From Chalciporus piperatus (Eukaryota > Basidiomycota > Agaricomycetes > Boletales > Boletaceae), in assembly GCA_038093975.1 (NCBI GenBank), contig JBBPTG010000036.1, forward strand, positions 1 to 64,000: a DNA stretch of 64,000 nucleotides, written 5' to 3'. Each line of letters starts with the position of its first letter. Position 1 is the stretch's first letter. The notes under the pieces were generated by a model. The model did no database searches. It saw nothing but the letters and a program-made list of their open reading frames with translations, and was not told the DNA's origin. The translations under genes were made by a program, and so were the position numbers. Of the stretch, positions 33,649 to 45,850 are shown piece by piece.

Positions 33649-36600
33649 ATGAAACGAAACCAGTCGTCGAGAGCATCGTCGCCGACGCCAACGACATACT
33701 CCGGAATCTCGAATTACCGCACAGAATCATACCGCCCGATCAAGGATCAGGGATCCGTGCCAGCAATGCCATCCTTGGATCCCAAGGTCATTGCGAGAAC
33801 TCATTTCAACGAGCTACAGCAATACCTCGCAGCATACCTCGCCAAATGTTCGTACAATTTATCGAGCTTTGTTGATTCCAGAGAACTAACCCCGATCTTG
33901 CAGCACCCGCCAATTCTCGCTCGACTGCGCGTCAGAAACTTACGAGACTCACGAAGCAGCAGTTCCAAGAATTGTCTACTGATGTATACGACGAACTAGT
34001 TCGTCGGAAGATGAACACGCCTGAGAACGAAGGTCCGTCCAGCCATGGAATCCCTTGACGCTCAAAGACCCATTCGATTGAACCCAGTACCCTGCTTACC
34101 TGCACGCGACGAGTTTCATCCGAAGAGGAACCAAGCCAGACAGAAACTCGCCACGCTTCCTACTGCCCGATTTGAAGACCTATCATCTGACGTGTACTAT
34201 GAACTATCGAGGCGTTATCCCGAATTCAAAGAAGAGGTCGGTACTATATTCATGTCGGGTATCCTAGTCTCTGAAAGTTTTCATATGATTACCCATAGAA
34301 TGAAGGAGGGATGCCCCCCATCGGCTCTCCAGGATCGGCATATGACGACATGCCCTCACCTGAATTCCATACGTCACCTCGCTCAGATGCTCCCGCGCTC
34401 TCTGGAGTTTCGAGGATGGAAAACCCATACGATCGACAACGACCAAGCGACGATGAGGTTCCCATGAGGCGCAGCGAAGACACCTACGGTTCAGACTCCA
34501 ACACGTACGGGATGGGTTCTCGAAGGAAACCATCTCAAGACATCTCCCGCGGGGCTATTCCGGACTTTGGACGACGACCGAGTGCCTCCGCAAGCATCCA
34601 CAGTGATTCTACGGGGACGACCGGTGCACAGAGTGCCACTGCGACGAGTGGCATGATCATCCCGAACAAAAGCACGATTGCTGAGGAGGACATAGAGGTG
34701 CCGTATGGGCGGGATGAAGTACGGGACAGTTCGGTGACAGCTATTGATGACCGTGGTAGGGATGGAGATGGAGATCACTACGGAGGAACAGATGGTGAAC
34801 ATGAAGGACCCATGGGCGGCTTGAATGCACTAAGTGTGCGTCTAAGGGGTCAGGTAGGGGATGGGATGGATGATGATGATGGAGGCGGGGCAAGGAGTGG
34901 CGAAGATTATTTCGATAAGGTGTCCCTTGGACGGGCATCTGTGACATCCGATCGATCAACAGGTGGTTTGAGAGGTATTGGTGGGCGAGTCAGCGTAGGA
35001 GGGGAAGACCACGAACGCTTACGACGGGAGTACGAATTCAAGATTGCGACGATGCAAAGCAGAATCGTGTCATTGGAGCGAGACCTCGGAAACGCTGAAC
35101 AGCGAGAAAAGGAGTTGCGTGAGAGTCAACGGCGGACTAAACTATTGGAGGAGGAAATCAATGGATTCCGGAGAGTGAGTATGGGTGATCTTCAAATATT
35201 GTCGTACCTCAGCTATTTTGCAGCGTGCCGAAGAACATGGGTCTGCGATGAGAGCGTTGCAGAAGGAGTTGGACGAGCTTCGTGACCTGCGGGCGAGGGA
35301 GAAAGAACGAGAGATGAAACGGGCTCAAAACGACGAAGAGGAGCTTCAAATCCTCAGGGATCGTCTTGAACATCTTGAGGATGAACGTAGTGGCGGTTCA
35401 GGAAGGGTCTGTCCTTTCAGTTCACCCCCAGCTTCAGTGCCTGACTTCGTTAACAGAGCGACACTGAGATGGTCGAACAACTTCGATCCGACATGGAGGC
35501 TTTGATGACCGAGCTAGCGGATTTAGGTCGCCGGAACGACGAGCTGATGAATGCCAGGGATGCTGACCTTGCAGTTATCCGTGATTTGGATAACCAGCTC
35601 AAGGAATATAAACGCAAGTACGAGCAAGCAAAGACCGAACTGAGGAGCGTAAAGGGTTGGGCCCTTTCCATGTCTCGTCTCCCCTTGTTCTAATCCACCT
35701 TTCTTCTTGCATAGCCACTTCTCAATTATACACCCAAACACCCCCTCCCAAGATGGATGATCAACTGCCTATGTCTGCAGATGGTGGTCTAGTCGACATC
35801 CACGTTACTGCCTTCGTGTCTGGAATCGACTGCCTCCTCGCAGCAGGCCGATCTAACGCACCCACACGCGTCCTCATGCCTATGAAAGCCGTCGTCAATT
35901 TTACCGCCGTGATCATCGAAGATGTCCGCTCGTACGAACTAAGGCCCACGCGCGTCAACGTCGACCTCGATCATCTCCACTCCCTTCGTGATCGTCTTGA
36001 AGCTACTCTTTCAAACCTAGTCGCCGCGACTAAAACACACGCCATGAGCTCTGGCATGTCTCCTGTCAGTCTTCTCGACGCCGCTGCTAGTCACGTGTCT
36101 GCGACGGTGACAGAGATTGCGAGGATGATCCTTATTCGAAAGGCTACGCGAGCTGAACAGGAGGAATTCTCGGGTCCTTCCGTGGTTTCTCTGTCAGGTA
36201 GTTCGTTCTCGCCTGCTCTTCGCTCCATCGATGAAGCGCGGCCAGGACATGATCGGAAGACGTCGTCTGCGAGTTCGAGACGTGAAGGAGAGTCGCTGTC
36301 GAACGCGGCTGCGCGGCTCATGGATCGAAGAGGGGCATCGTCGTCTGAGCCCTCGAGTTCGGGCACGAACTCTCCACCACCTATATTTGACAAGTCCCCC
36401 GTCCCTGGTGGAAGCGGAGGTATAAGCGATGATTCTGCGCCACCTGAGGATGCTTGGACTGAGCTCAAGGTACGTTTCGAGTTCGGACGTGCGAAGTGGG
36501 ACTGAGAGGCTGACCCAAACTGTCGCAGCCCTATCTCGAAGCGCAGACTGAATCTATCGTATACGCCATCCAGAGTGTACTCTCTGGCGTCCGCACCCCA

Positions 36601-36864
36601 ATTCCCGCACCTACTCTGAACGAAAACTTGACACAGATCATCACGATCGTGTCAAGCATCGTCGCTGTCTGCAGTGGCAATCTCCCACCTGCATCTGCGC
36701 AACAAGGTGCCGAGATTCTCGAGCAGCTCTCTGAACATGCCAAGAAGCTTCAAGATGTGCAGGCTTTGCCGGAGGTGACCAAAGAGTCGAGACAGATCAT
36801 GGCCAAGTCGAGTTTTGCGGTCGCGAATGCGATGAAGGGGTTGATGAAGCTTGGGGAGCGGTAG
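33649..36864 (+). CDS. SPA2: Spa2-like polarisome scaffold
   Basis: Spa2 organises the polarisome at hyphal tips, linking formins and MAPK components. Near the N-terminus are two Spa2-homology (GIT-type SHD) repeats: ARQKLTRLTKQQFQELSTDV (across an intron at about 33850-33903) and ARQKLATLPTARFEDLSSDV (about 34140). A long Ser/Gly/Asp-rich low-complexity middle follows. Coiled coil begins near 35010 (EYEFKIATMQSRIVSLERDL) and continues over two introns to KRKYEQAKTELRSVK (about 35650). The C-terminal part (GLVDIHVTAFVSGIDCLLAA, and after an intron YLEAQTESIVYAIQSVLSG) corresponds to the conserved helical bundle, ending MKGLMKLGER-stop. All splice sites look canonical and the frame is intact. 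Confidence 0.85.
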
Positions 36865-38347
36865 GCAGGAGAATGGGGTTGTGTGAGGCAGATGGGTTGT
36901 TTTCACTTCCGAGTTCGTTGTTGCTGGCGGCTTCTTTTCGTTCAATGTCATCTGCGTACTGTGTGCGCGGGTGGAGGATATCTTCATACGTTTTAATATG
37001 CATAGTATTTTCGATCTCTCTCTGTTGTTATACCCCATGCATGTGCTAAAATATCTTTGATCGCTTGCAGTTACTACATTGTTATGCATGATCGCTGGGT
37101 GGTGCCATGGAGGCCCTCTGTTGAAGCAGACCTAGGGTGTTCGAAACTCAGAAATAGAGAATGTAGCGTAAACGTGAGAAGAAAGCCATGCGCGGAAGCT
37201 TTGTTCCTCACATACATCTGGATGTTTACGAGGCTAATCAGTAGGGGATGGGCAACTCTGCCGCCGCATATGTCTGTGGTGTTGGTTTTATCCAACGACA
37301 GCTGATGACACTACATAGCGTGCCGCCAACAAGGATTTTGGTCTGTGGGGAATGGTTAATTTAGTTTTCTTCGGGACTGTGCACTCACTTGCAGCTTGTC
37401 GCTGCTCATCCATTCAGAGCATACCCTGACATCACGCTCAAGAGAGGTGTACTGTCGAAAGGGGGAGAAGTCCGTCTTGTTCGCGAAAAACGTACGAAGA
37501 TGCTCAGCTCAGTAACCTGATTTAGAGCGTATGATCCAATGCTATTCCAGTTCTCGCCAGCAGCAACAACAAGAGCATGTGGCTATCTCGAGGACTACCA
37601 CCCCCGTCCCGCTCTCCCTTTTTCCCGTTCCGTGTGGAGTGAGGGAGGCAGCTGTCAAAGGAGTATTGAACATAGATTAAAGGCCGGATCCACGTACGAT
37701 GTCCATTGATAGGTATTCGTCAATGAACGCCATGCTGAGTCCCGATTTTGAAGAAAATCAGCTTCCTGGGTGGTTGAAAAGTAGACAGTCTAGGGCGTCA
37801 CGATAATATGAATGCACAGGATCTTTGTCTCATGATTGATGGAGACGAAGGTCCAACGTGGCCCTGACGGTAGTGATTGGATATGGCTCGAGCCCAATTC
37901 CTCCAGTCCTTCGGGTTTGCGAATGGATAATAGCGAATATCGGTCCTGATGAACCACGCGCGAGGAAGGTGTCGCCCACACCGTATAACGACGACGCGTC
38001 ATCAAAGTAGTCCACCACCCATGGATATGAATCCTTTGGGAAGGGTACTAAGAGACATGCACGTCTGGATTTCATCCGGAGCGAGATGGGAGTCCCCGTA
38101 CATCTTCCACACTCGAACATAAACAGGACCGCGAGAAGAAGAGAATCGAAGGCGAGGATGGAGATGGAGCGGACCTCGAGGTAACTCGTGAGGTTCCTGT
38201 GAAACGTGGATATCATGGCTCTCTACCAGAGTGGGATCGTTGGGCCGTTGTGACGTGGCTAATCATGTGGAACTTGAGAAGGTGCGTCACGCGTACAATG
38301 AGCCCGGAATGAGCGCTGAGCGCTGAGCGATATGTAGACCCTGGGTT
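36865..38347. other. Intergenic; possible C-terminal gene fragment on the minus strand
   Basis: Mostly featureless. A 128-residue minus-strand frame (38216-37830) includes SRRACLLVPFPKDSYPWVVD and looks somewhat like the C-terminal part of basidiomycete F-box proteins, but no F-box or other motif is visible. I do not call it a gene. Confidence 0.3.
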
Positions 38348-38716
38348 CTAGATTGGTCCCACGCCGTGCAATCCATCGAGTGCCTGTTTGGCCAAGTCGG
38401 ATATACACCTCCATCTCTCCGAACCAAGTTTTACACCCCCATACCACCTCACGACGAGCACGATCACATCCTGTTCGCCCCGCATCTCGAGCAGCCTCTC
38501 GAGCCTCTCCCCTGCCCCTCGTTCCCCACCGTCGTTTGCGCCATTTCCATTGACTGTGCGATAGGCGTATATGAGATGGGTTGCGCGTTTGAGTGGGTAA
38601 TTCGATTTTATGTGTGTTATGAAGTTGTCGAAGTGGGTTGGGTCGCGTATCCTGGATGCATATGCGATGAACTTTGATTTTTTGAGGAGAGTAGTCGACG
38701 AGAGAGAGACGAACAT
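38348..38716 (-). CDS. IMPACT-family (UPF0029) protein
   Basis: The protein is little more than the IMPACT N-terminal fold: KKSKFIAYASRIRDPTHFDN, RATHLIYAYRTVNG, ERLERLLEMRGEQDVIVLVV and RWYGGVKLGSERWRCISDLA. The RWYGG(V/I)xLG motif is the family hallmark. In yeast the relative Yih1 modulates the Gcn2 activator Gcn1, but that protein also has an RWD domain that is absent here, so the role may differ. The start chosen is ATG 38716 (MFVSLSSTTLL). An upstream in-frame ATG at 38869 would add 51 residues but would leave only 26 bp to the divergent nag gene. No intron. Confidence 0.75.
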   Translation of the reverse strand: MFVSLSSTTLLKKSKFIAYASRIRDPTHFDNFITHIKSNYPLKRATHLIYAYRTVNGNGANDGGERGAGERLERLLEMRGEQDVIVLVVRWYGGVKLGSERWRCISDLAKQALDGLHGVGPI

Positions 38717-38894
38717 GCGTGATGAGTCATGACGACGACGTGTTACTTTCCGGTAAATTTCATATTCGGTCCATGTGGATCCCGACCAATCAGATCTGAG
38801 ACCGGTCCGGAAATATAGACAAGTCCGAGTCAACTGAGACAGAGACAATCTGACCAGACTCTGAGTCACTCCCCCTTCACTCTCCTTCGACTAC
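38717..38894. promoter_or_regulatory. Bidirectional promoter region
   Basis: About 178 bp separate the IMPACT-family start and the glucosamine-6-phosphate deaminase start, transcribed away from each other. No clear TATA box was seen. Confidence 0.5.
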
Positions 38895-40200
38895 CATGCG
38901 TACGTGACTCTCTCTCTCTCTCTCTCGATGCCAGACACTTCACTCACCCTCCCCAGGTCTCATCATCCGCGACGATCCCCCTGCAGTCGGTGACTACATC
39001 GCAAACTACATCGCAAGGCGGTCAGTCTCTGCCATCTTCTCATCTCATCCACACCAACTCACCTCTCTCCCAGCATCAACGACTTTGAACCGACACAAGA
39101 TCGACCATTCGTCCTCGGTCTACCCACCGGATCGTCGCCCATCCCCACCTACAAAGCCCTCATCAAATTCGTCAAAGAGGGTAAACTCTCGTACGTCCCT
39201 CGTTATCTTATCTCACCACCACCACGGCACACGCTCACATCGACCACCGACACAGATTCAAACATGTCGTGACATTCAACATGGACGAGTACGTCGGCTT
39301 GCCAAAAGACCACAGAGAGTCATATCACACCTTCATGTTCCGAGAACTTTTCTCGCATAGTACGTTTGTTTGTCTCGGCTGCCCGGTCCGATGTCATGCA
39401 TGACTGACTCGCCCTGACCCTCGTGATTCGTGATCGACATCGGTAGTCGACATCCCGCCCTCGCAGGTCAACATCCTCGATGGAAACGCAACCGATCTCA
39501 TCGCTGAATGCAACGCCTACGAAGAGAGGATAAAGTCTTACGGCGGCATCGAGCTCTTCCTCGGTGGTATCGGTGAAGATGGCCACATCGCTTTCAACGA
39601 GCCAGGTCCGTCTCTCGTTCTCGTTCTCCTCCTCACCCAATCTCATCTCACCCCACCCTTACTGGGCAGGCTCATCCCTTGCCTCACGCACCCGCATCAA
39701 AACCCTCGCATACGACACTATCCTCGCCAACGCCCGTTTCTTTGACAACGACATCTCTCAAGTCCCACGGATGGCGCTCACCGTCGGCGTTGCCACCGTG
39801 CTCGAGGCGAGAGAAGTCGTCGTCATCGTGACGGGGCTCAGGAAGAGTTTGGCGCTCAGTAAGGCGATCGAGGAAGGTGTGAATCATTTGGTGAGTGGAC
39901 GTTTGATTTCGAAGAAGTGAACCGGGGGTGACTGATGTGTGATAGTGGACACTTTCGGCGCTCCAACTTCATTCGTGGGCACTTATTGTCGTTGATGAGG
40001 ACGCTACTTCAGGTACGTTCCCTTCCCTCCTCATGTCGTGTTGTGCGCGCATGTATTCACACGCAAGCACGCGCGCAGAGCTACACGTCAAGACTGTGAA
40101 ATACTTTAAATCGATCGAGTACGTCCAGGACCAGGTGGAGAAGACACAGCGGGAGTTGAAGAAGAAGGGTCAGCAGGCTCAGGTCGGGAGTATGGAGTGA
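38895..40200 (+). CDS. NAG1: Glucosamine-6-phosphate deaminase
   Basis: Converts glucosamine-6-phosphate to fructose-6-phosphate and ammonia in cytosolic amino-sugar catabolism, important for chitin turnover. ATG 38895 is followed after four coding bases by an intron carrying a (CT)n microsatellite; the next exon gives [20 protein letters not shown]. Family blocks: [37 protein letters not shown] (general-base Asp), [19 protein letters not shown] (active-site Asp and His) and [20 protein letters not shown]. The last exon ends [12 protein letters not shown] at 40200. Seven or so introns, all canonical. In several fungi this gene clusters with other GlcNAc-use genes; none is seen here. Confidence 0.9.
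38917..38936. repeat. (CT)n microsatellite in the first intron of the deaminase gene
   Basis: About nine consecutive CT units; a pyrimidine-rich intron stretch. Confidence 0.7.
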
Positions 40201-41906
40201 GTCCCGGATGCTTGAGGCTCGTCCAAGTCTTTCGGGACGAGCGTGGGCATGCCAGTGAAAGGAACGGGAATGGGACTCGGGCTAGGATGTATGCCGGGCG
40301 TCGCAATTAAATATGTGTATAAGTTATGTACATGCTGAAGGTACCCTAGGCGGGAATCGAACGTTGCTGTTTTTGAATTCGTAAGTAACTCGTCCGAGTA
40401 CCTTTAGCCCAACCATCAATCATTAATAATTCGCAACAGTAACGCGAATCCAAGTCATCGAAGTCTAGCCTGCTAGTACTCTGGCGCAGGTATGGACTTC
40501 AAGTTTCTCCTTCCATCCGATTTTGTGCATCGAGGGCTATATAAACACACTGTCCTCCCACTCGACAACGGATGCGGGTGCCAGAGGTTCGCAAGGCCTT
40601 CCATTATCTTCATCCAGTATATTCAATCACTAGTGTTATGTATGTCCAAGTTGTGTCGTATTCTCGATCATCACCAGCCCTACTCATCATCGATCAGCGA
40701 TGGTAACACGGATCGCAGATTCGCGGGGTCGCGTAGAGCTCTCGGACAGTGGTGTGGAAACTCCCCTCAGAGCTGTCCGAGACTCCGAGGTCTCCAAAGG
40801 CAATCGCAATCGTGGTCATTGATGCAAGTACGATTGACCAGCCCTGCCTGCCTGGAGGGTCTGGGTCTCTAGGACTCGGAGTCTACCAGGAGCCTGAGCC
40901 TCGAGGGACTGGGATACGGAGCATGGCAGGAATTCAACTTTATGTTTGGGATTCATCGTGTTGTATCATGATGGTTCCATCGATCATGCGAATCCCGGGT
41001 CGATTCATGGTTAGCCAGAGGTAAGTTATGCGAGATACGATATGTACATCGCGACGGGTAAGTTACTACTAAAGGTCACGGTAAGCTTGAACGTCCCACT
41101 CATGATTCAGGCCTCAACCTGAAGAGTCAGGACTTCCTCGATCAACCTCAGGCGCTTGTCACCTACTTTACTCGGATCGGAATTTCCATAAGTTGTTGGT
41201 CTTGTCAAATTGACAATGACGGTGGCAGTGGTGCTGCCACACCCATAATCGGTCGCATGGTTGTTGACGGTTGTGATCAGGTTCGATTCGAGCCCTTAAT
41301 CGAATCTTGATTGAAAAAAAAAACCCCAAAAAAAGCTTGTGCGGTGCGAAGAGAACCTTACCATTGTGTATATGGGACGCCGGACCGCCTCGACCTTCGT
41401 GGTTTCTTGTCGAGTGCCATATATTCGCTGTAAAACTAACCTAATGTTCTTTATTGCTCTCAAACTCGCGATGACGTATGATACATAACTTTCATCGCTA
41501 ACTTTCATCGTGTATTTATGTATAATGGTATAACCTGGTCGAGTATCCTCAACTTCAAGTTGTCAACTATATAGGGTACGGGTGAGGGCTCAGCCAGCCT
41601 GGGCCAGGGTATAGCATCTCTCTTCCTTTCTGAGAGTCTACTAAGCTAATTGGTCCTTGGCTCTTTTTCGCGACTACCGGTATCGCATTTTGTCCAATAC
41701 ATTTATTGTGCCATCATTAGATTGCAAGCAATGAATATGGATGACTTACCGTTGGGCTGTGATAAGTGAAATGGAAGTGCTGATGCTTGAATACCTTACT
41801 CCCTTGCCATAATGGTACATAAATATCAACAAGAAGTCTCTACGCATTACAATCGATCGTAGCATACACATTACAAAAGCCATACCTGCTCCACACACCC
41901 TCCCGC
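40201..41906. other. 1.7-kb gap without a supported gene
   Basis: Holds a hairpin with a pol III B-box-like GTTCGATTCC on the minus strand (about 40341-40403; see rejected items), an A-rich run near 41311-41334, and scattered short ORFs without family resemblance. Confidence 0.4.
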
Positions 41907-44279
41907 TCACGCATCCCAAGCGACCCTAGCACCGACCCACGGATACGGATAATTATGCTGATAAAAGTTCCTCGCCGTCCTCCTTCCCGCAAGTCTCGGA
42001 ATCGTCGCATAAGACCCGCCCAAAGCGACGTGATGCTTCTCATCGAAGAAATCGGTGGAATAACCTGGGAAGTGCGCTGTTGGGAAGAGACCGTCGTGGG
42101 AGGCGAGGAGGGTGGAGGTCCATTCCCAGACACCGCCGTTGTGACCTTTGTTGCCATTTGAGTCGAGGCCTGCTGTTGCTCTGTTGTTCATGGGTGTAGG
42201 TGAGTCGGAGTGCTAGAAACGCGGGGAAGGGAGTACTTACGGAACGGGATGCCAGTTCCTGAAACCGATGTTGGAACCGCCTGCGTGGCCAACGTCGTAC
42301 GTGTCCAAGAAGAGTCGAAGTTCGGGCTCGGTAGGGAGTCGTCCACCTTTGGATTTGGCGTATGCAAGTAGACCGTCATAGGACGTCAACACGGGCCAGT
42401 ATTTTGCGATTTCCATCGGTACCGGACCGTACATCGTGCGCACCTACCGTTCAGACACACGTCAATGTCGGAAAAGATGAGAGGAGAATTAGTACAAACC
42501 CCGAGCCCTTCCTCGCTCTCCACCCAACTCGGTGGGAATGCTACCCCAGCTTCTTTTGCACTTTCCTTCCAAAAGACTTCATATTCGCCGTTTGTTACCG
42601 GTCGCCATGACATCTTAACACGTCCAACTTCGACCTCCCGTGCTGGGCTCTCGTTGTCCCAACCAAACTCATGTCCTTTGACCGACAGAGTAACGGCAGG
42701 ATCGAGATCATCACCTTCGCAGTCATCGTGGCCAAGAACGATTCGTGTGGGGCCGAGGGTGACGGTGGGAGTGCTTGGGGGAAGAGTGGTGGCGTCCCAT
42801 TGGGCGCCAAGAGAGGCCCAGGGTGGGGGTGTGAAGCCGGGGGGTGGAAGTGTGCCAGTACCAGCGCGTTGGATGAGCATGTAGAGGAGGGTCTTAGGGC
42901 ATCATCAGTAAGACGTTGCTCCGCAAGCGAGAGAATGGAACAAAACGTACCTCGACGTGCCATCCCTCGTGCTCGTGGGTCATCGCAAGCATACGAGCAA
43001 GGTGTCGGTTAAGCGTACGCCGTCCTGTAGCGAAGTCATCGTAAAATCTCCGCAGACGATCCCGCACGCGGTCACGGAACGCGAGAATGGTGGCTAGTGT
43101 TGGCCAGTCTTCGTCTTTCTTGGGGACCTCAGAGTGACGCTGAGAGAAATCTGAGTGGGTCGCGTTCGGGAGGGTGGATAGTGCGAGGAACTTACGTGGC
43201 AATGATCAGGATCGTCAACATGTGGATCGATACCGCGCTACAAAAAGAAATATGCATGTGAGTCTTGTGATCGCCCATTCCAAGCACACCAACCCACTTC
43301 GAAGATTTGCGTGAAGTTTTTGGGTTCCGTGTTCGGCTCATCCAACGCACGACTCATCAACATGTCCAAGAACCTATCGCTCGTGGTTAACAAACGAACG
43401 CAAATGCGAGACAAGGAAATGCAGCACTCACGTTGGGATATGTCCGATGTAAAACAAACATTTGTGCCTCAAATCGATCGGCTTCTGGTGCAACATCGCT
43501 TGAGGGATCATTCCCAACGTCACCAAATCCCAAGCTGCCCACAGGGCTTCCCAGTCTGCGATCGTTGGCACGCCGAACGGATCATTGACGGGGAGGGGTG
43601 GGAAGGAAGCTTGTGGGCATTCCAGCAGGTAGAGGGTTCCGCGGGTGCTAGAAGAGGGAGAGAGGGGAACAGAGAAGATGACGCGAAGACCACTGGAGGA
43701 GAAGATGTTGAGGGCTTCTGCATGGGGCGTCTGTCGTGCGACAAGTCAATGTCAACACCTATATGGCTTCTTTCCAAAACGAAAGGGTCTACTCACGACA
43801 ATGGCTTGCTTTTTTTCACGGTGTGCTTCCTCGAATGCCTCCACAGATGATAGCCCCCCGGGAGAAGTAGATGCACCCTCAACGAGATAAAATGACCCTC
43901 CTGGACGACGGATAGATGTGAGTCGGATGCAAACAAAAAGGAATGGAGACATGTTGGGCTTACCTGCGAGAACCTTGGTCCACTGTTTCTCGGTGATAAG
44001 CACATCGGGGACCGCGTCGCCCAGCGCGCGCATCGCCGATTGCAGGTCTGAGTTGACGCCGTCAAAGGCCCCTTCCTCGTGGGCGACAGCCAACAACATC
44101 TTGTGACCGTACCACTTCTCCAGTGTACCAGCAAGTGTGCTCAGCCGGTCCCTTTCGACGAACGACAGGGGAAGGAGGTACAGTTTCGAGGGTGCACACT
44201 CGGAGCTTGGGGTGCTCGTCCCCGAGCATCCAGAGTCTGAGGAGCTCGAAATTGAAGGCGAAGATGCCAGAGCAGACAT
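41907..44279 (-). CDS. EgtB/OvoA-like non-haem iron sulfoxide synthase (DinB + FGE-sulfatase domains)
   Basis: Enzymes of this type couple a histidine derivative to a thiol and form a C-S bond as sulfoxide (ergothioneine or ovothiol pathway). The DinB-like part has KPIDLRHKCLFYIGHIPTFL, and the iron motif HEGWHVE (HX3HXE) occurs in AMTHEHEGWHVETLLYM. The C-terminal FGE-sulfatase domain shows KMSWRPVTNGEYEVFWKE, KGGRLPTEPELRLFLDTY, GGVWEWTSTLL, FFDEKHHVALGGSYATIPR and YPWVGARVAWDA-stop. Fungal Egt1 normally has an EgtD histidine methyltransferase domain in front. Here the N-terminal 200-odd residues (SKLYLLPLSFVERDRLSTLA, SFYLVEGASTSPGGLSSVEA) do not resemble it. Start MSALASSPS at 44279; an ATG 36 bases upstream is in frame. 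Six or more introns, frame intact. Confidence 0.75.
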
Positions 44280-45449
44280 ATTCAAAGTTGATATTGGATA
44301 GCAGATGTGGAGCAAATCTCAGTGTTTCGACAGCACTCACAAAATGGAGAACTCGTTTGAACAAGGAACTTCGATGCAAAAGGCATGGAATTTATATGTG
44401 ATACGACAGGAATGTACAAACACGTACACATTGGTACATCCCAGCGACTGAGACCCGGATGGATCAAGAGTGCCGCAACTGTCCCTTGTCTCGAACGCGT
44501 CCTAACCCCAAAGGAATTGACGGCACGCTCCACTCTGGGAGCGGCAAACTCCAATCAGGAAAGATTTTTCCCGTGGTATGAGCTTCGCCATCTTGAGTGA
44601 TAGCAGATATGGAACGCGAGACGTTCCACATGTAAAAAGACTCACATGAGGCGCGTAAAGAGCGCGTAAACGAAGTCGTGGTGGTAATGCAAGCCAATGA
44701 ACGACGAGAAGTGACGGGTCGGATCTGAACAGGACCGAATTCGTCAGTATTCGGAATAAGTAATCGGGAACCTTGTGAGCCGGATGATAAGCGGAGTCTG
44801 AAGCGACAGTGGCGGGCAGAGACACATGCGGTCGCCCACGTACACGGGCTAGTGATCGTGATGGACAAGGGGGGGAATGTCGGCTCGTGCGTGAGTGGGA
44901 GAAAAGAAAAGCCAAGGCAGCCGAGAAGGCTTGGGAAAAAAGGGATCGTGCGAGCAGCGACGAACCCGAACGAAGAACGCAGTCGCGCCGACGTGGAGAT
45001 TAGACGGCACTAGATTCTCTGTCCCGGAATCTTGAAGCACTCGTAGGACACGGTCTCTGCACGAACATGGACCGAGTCTGTGATTGTTGAGTTTGGGCGG
45101 AGCTGTCAGTCGAGATGTATTCGTCGGTATGCAAACGGTTGAGATTTTCTCGCTGCGAGTGGTGAGAGGATGGAGGAGCGCATGGTGTATAGAAAGTTGT
45201 AAAGTTGGTCTCATTTCAACTTGGTTGCTTATATTCTCTCCCCCTCGATGGCGTGCTCTGGTCTGCGATTGCGTGCTCGCTTCTCATCACGTGCAAAGGA
45301 GATGCGGTGATGTCATAAAAAACGAGTTGACACTGGTCAAGGAATGGCACGCCAAGCAAACGATCGCGTCCAGTTCGATGGCACCTGGGAGCAGTACTGT
45401 GGACGTGGAAAATCAAGCTTCAGTCATCTAATTTACTAAAGTTTACATT
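44280..45449. other. Intergenic, no gene seen
   Basis: Upstream region of the EgtB-like gene. Overlapping ORFs on both strands lack domains or splice structure. Confidence 0.4.
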
Positions 45450-45451
45450 GA

Positions 45452-45850
45452 ATGCCGGAGTATGTTTATGCTCGCTACGACTTCGTTCCAGGACGAAATA
45501 GCCTTCAAAGCTGGACAACCCATCGAGGTCATTGAGAAAGACGCCGGATGGTGGCAGGTAGTAAGTCACCTTTTCTGTCCTCAAGGCCGTAATACTTCGT
45601 GTGAAGTCCGACGGTCCTCGTGAAGAAATCGAGTTACTAGATTCTCTATATTAACTGTTCTTAGAACAGGACATACGTTCCTCGGACTTGATGTTGGCCT
45701 CATCGAGAAGGGATTCGGGATATCGACTTTTTGGAAAGTGTAAATGCATTGCAAACGCCATCGCCGAGCTTCGTCGCCGGTTCACCCTCTTTCCATGGAA
45801 AGTGGTCATCCATCCCAGGGTCCTAGTCAGTCGACCTCAGGTACCATTTC
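45452..45850 (+). pseudogene. SH3-domain fragment, frame-shifted
   Basis: ATG 45452 opens MPEYVYARYDFVP, the ALYDF-like first strand of an SH3 domain. One base out of frame the sequence continues QDEIAFKAGQPIEVIEKDAG and WWQ, the RT-loop and n-Src regions with the conserved WW pair, followed by a GTAAGT donor at 45561. The downstream exon (about 45665 on) is poorly conserved. It looks like a degraded or partial SH3 protein; a sequencing or assembly slip at about 45487 is the alternative. Confidence 0.45.

Noticed and set aside
37830..38216. 128-residue minus-strand ORF resembling an F-box protein C-terminus
   Set aside because: Resemblance is vague, no F-box or upstream exon could be found, and the frame may be chance.
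40341..40403. Minus-strand tRNA-like hairpin (GGTACTC..GGGTACC arms, B-box-like GTTCGATTCC)
   Set aside because: Only about 63 bases between the arms, the T-stem does not pair around TTCGATT, and no acceptable D-arm or anticodon arm with U33 can be drawn.
44464..45003. Long overlapping ORFs upstream of the EgtB-like gene
   Set aside because: No domain, no splice signals linking them to a gene, and frames are open on both strands by composition.
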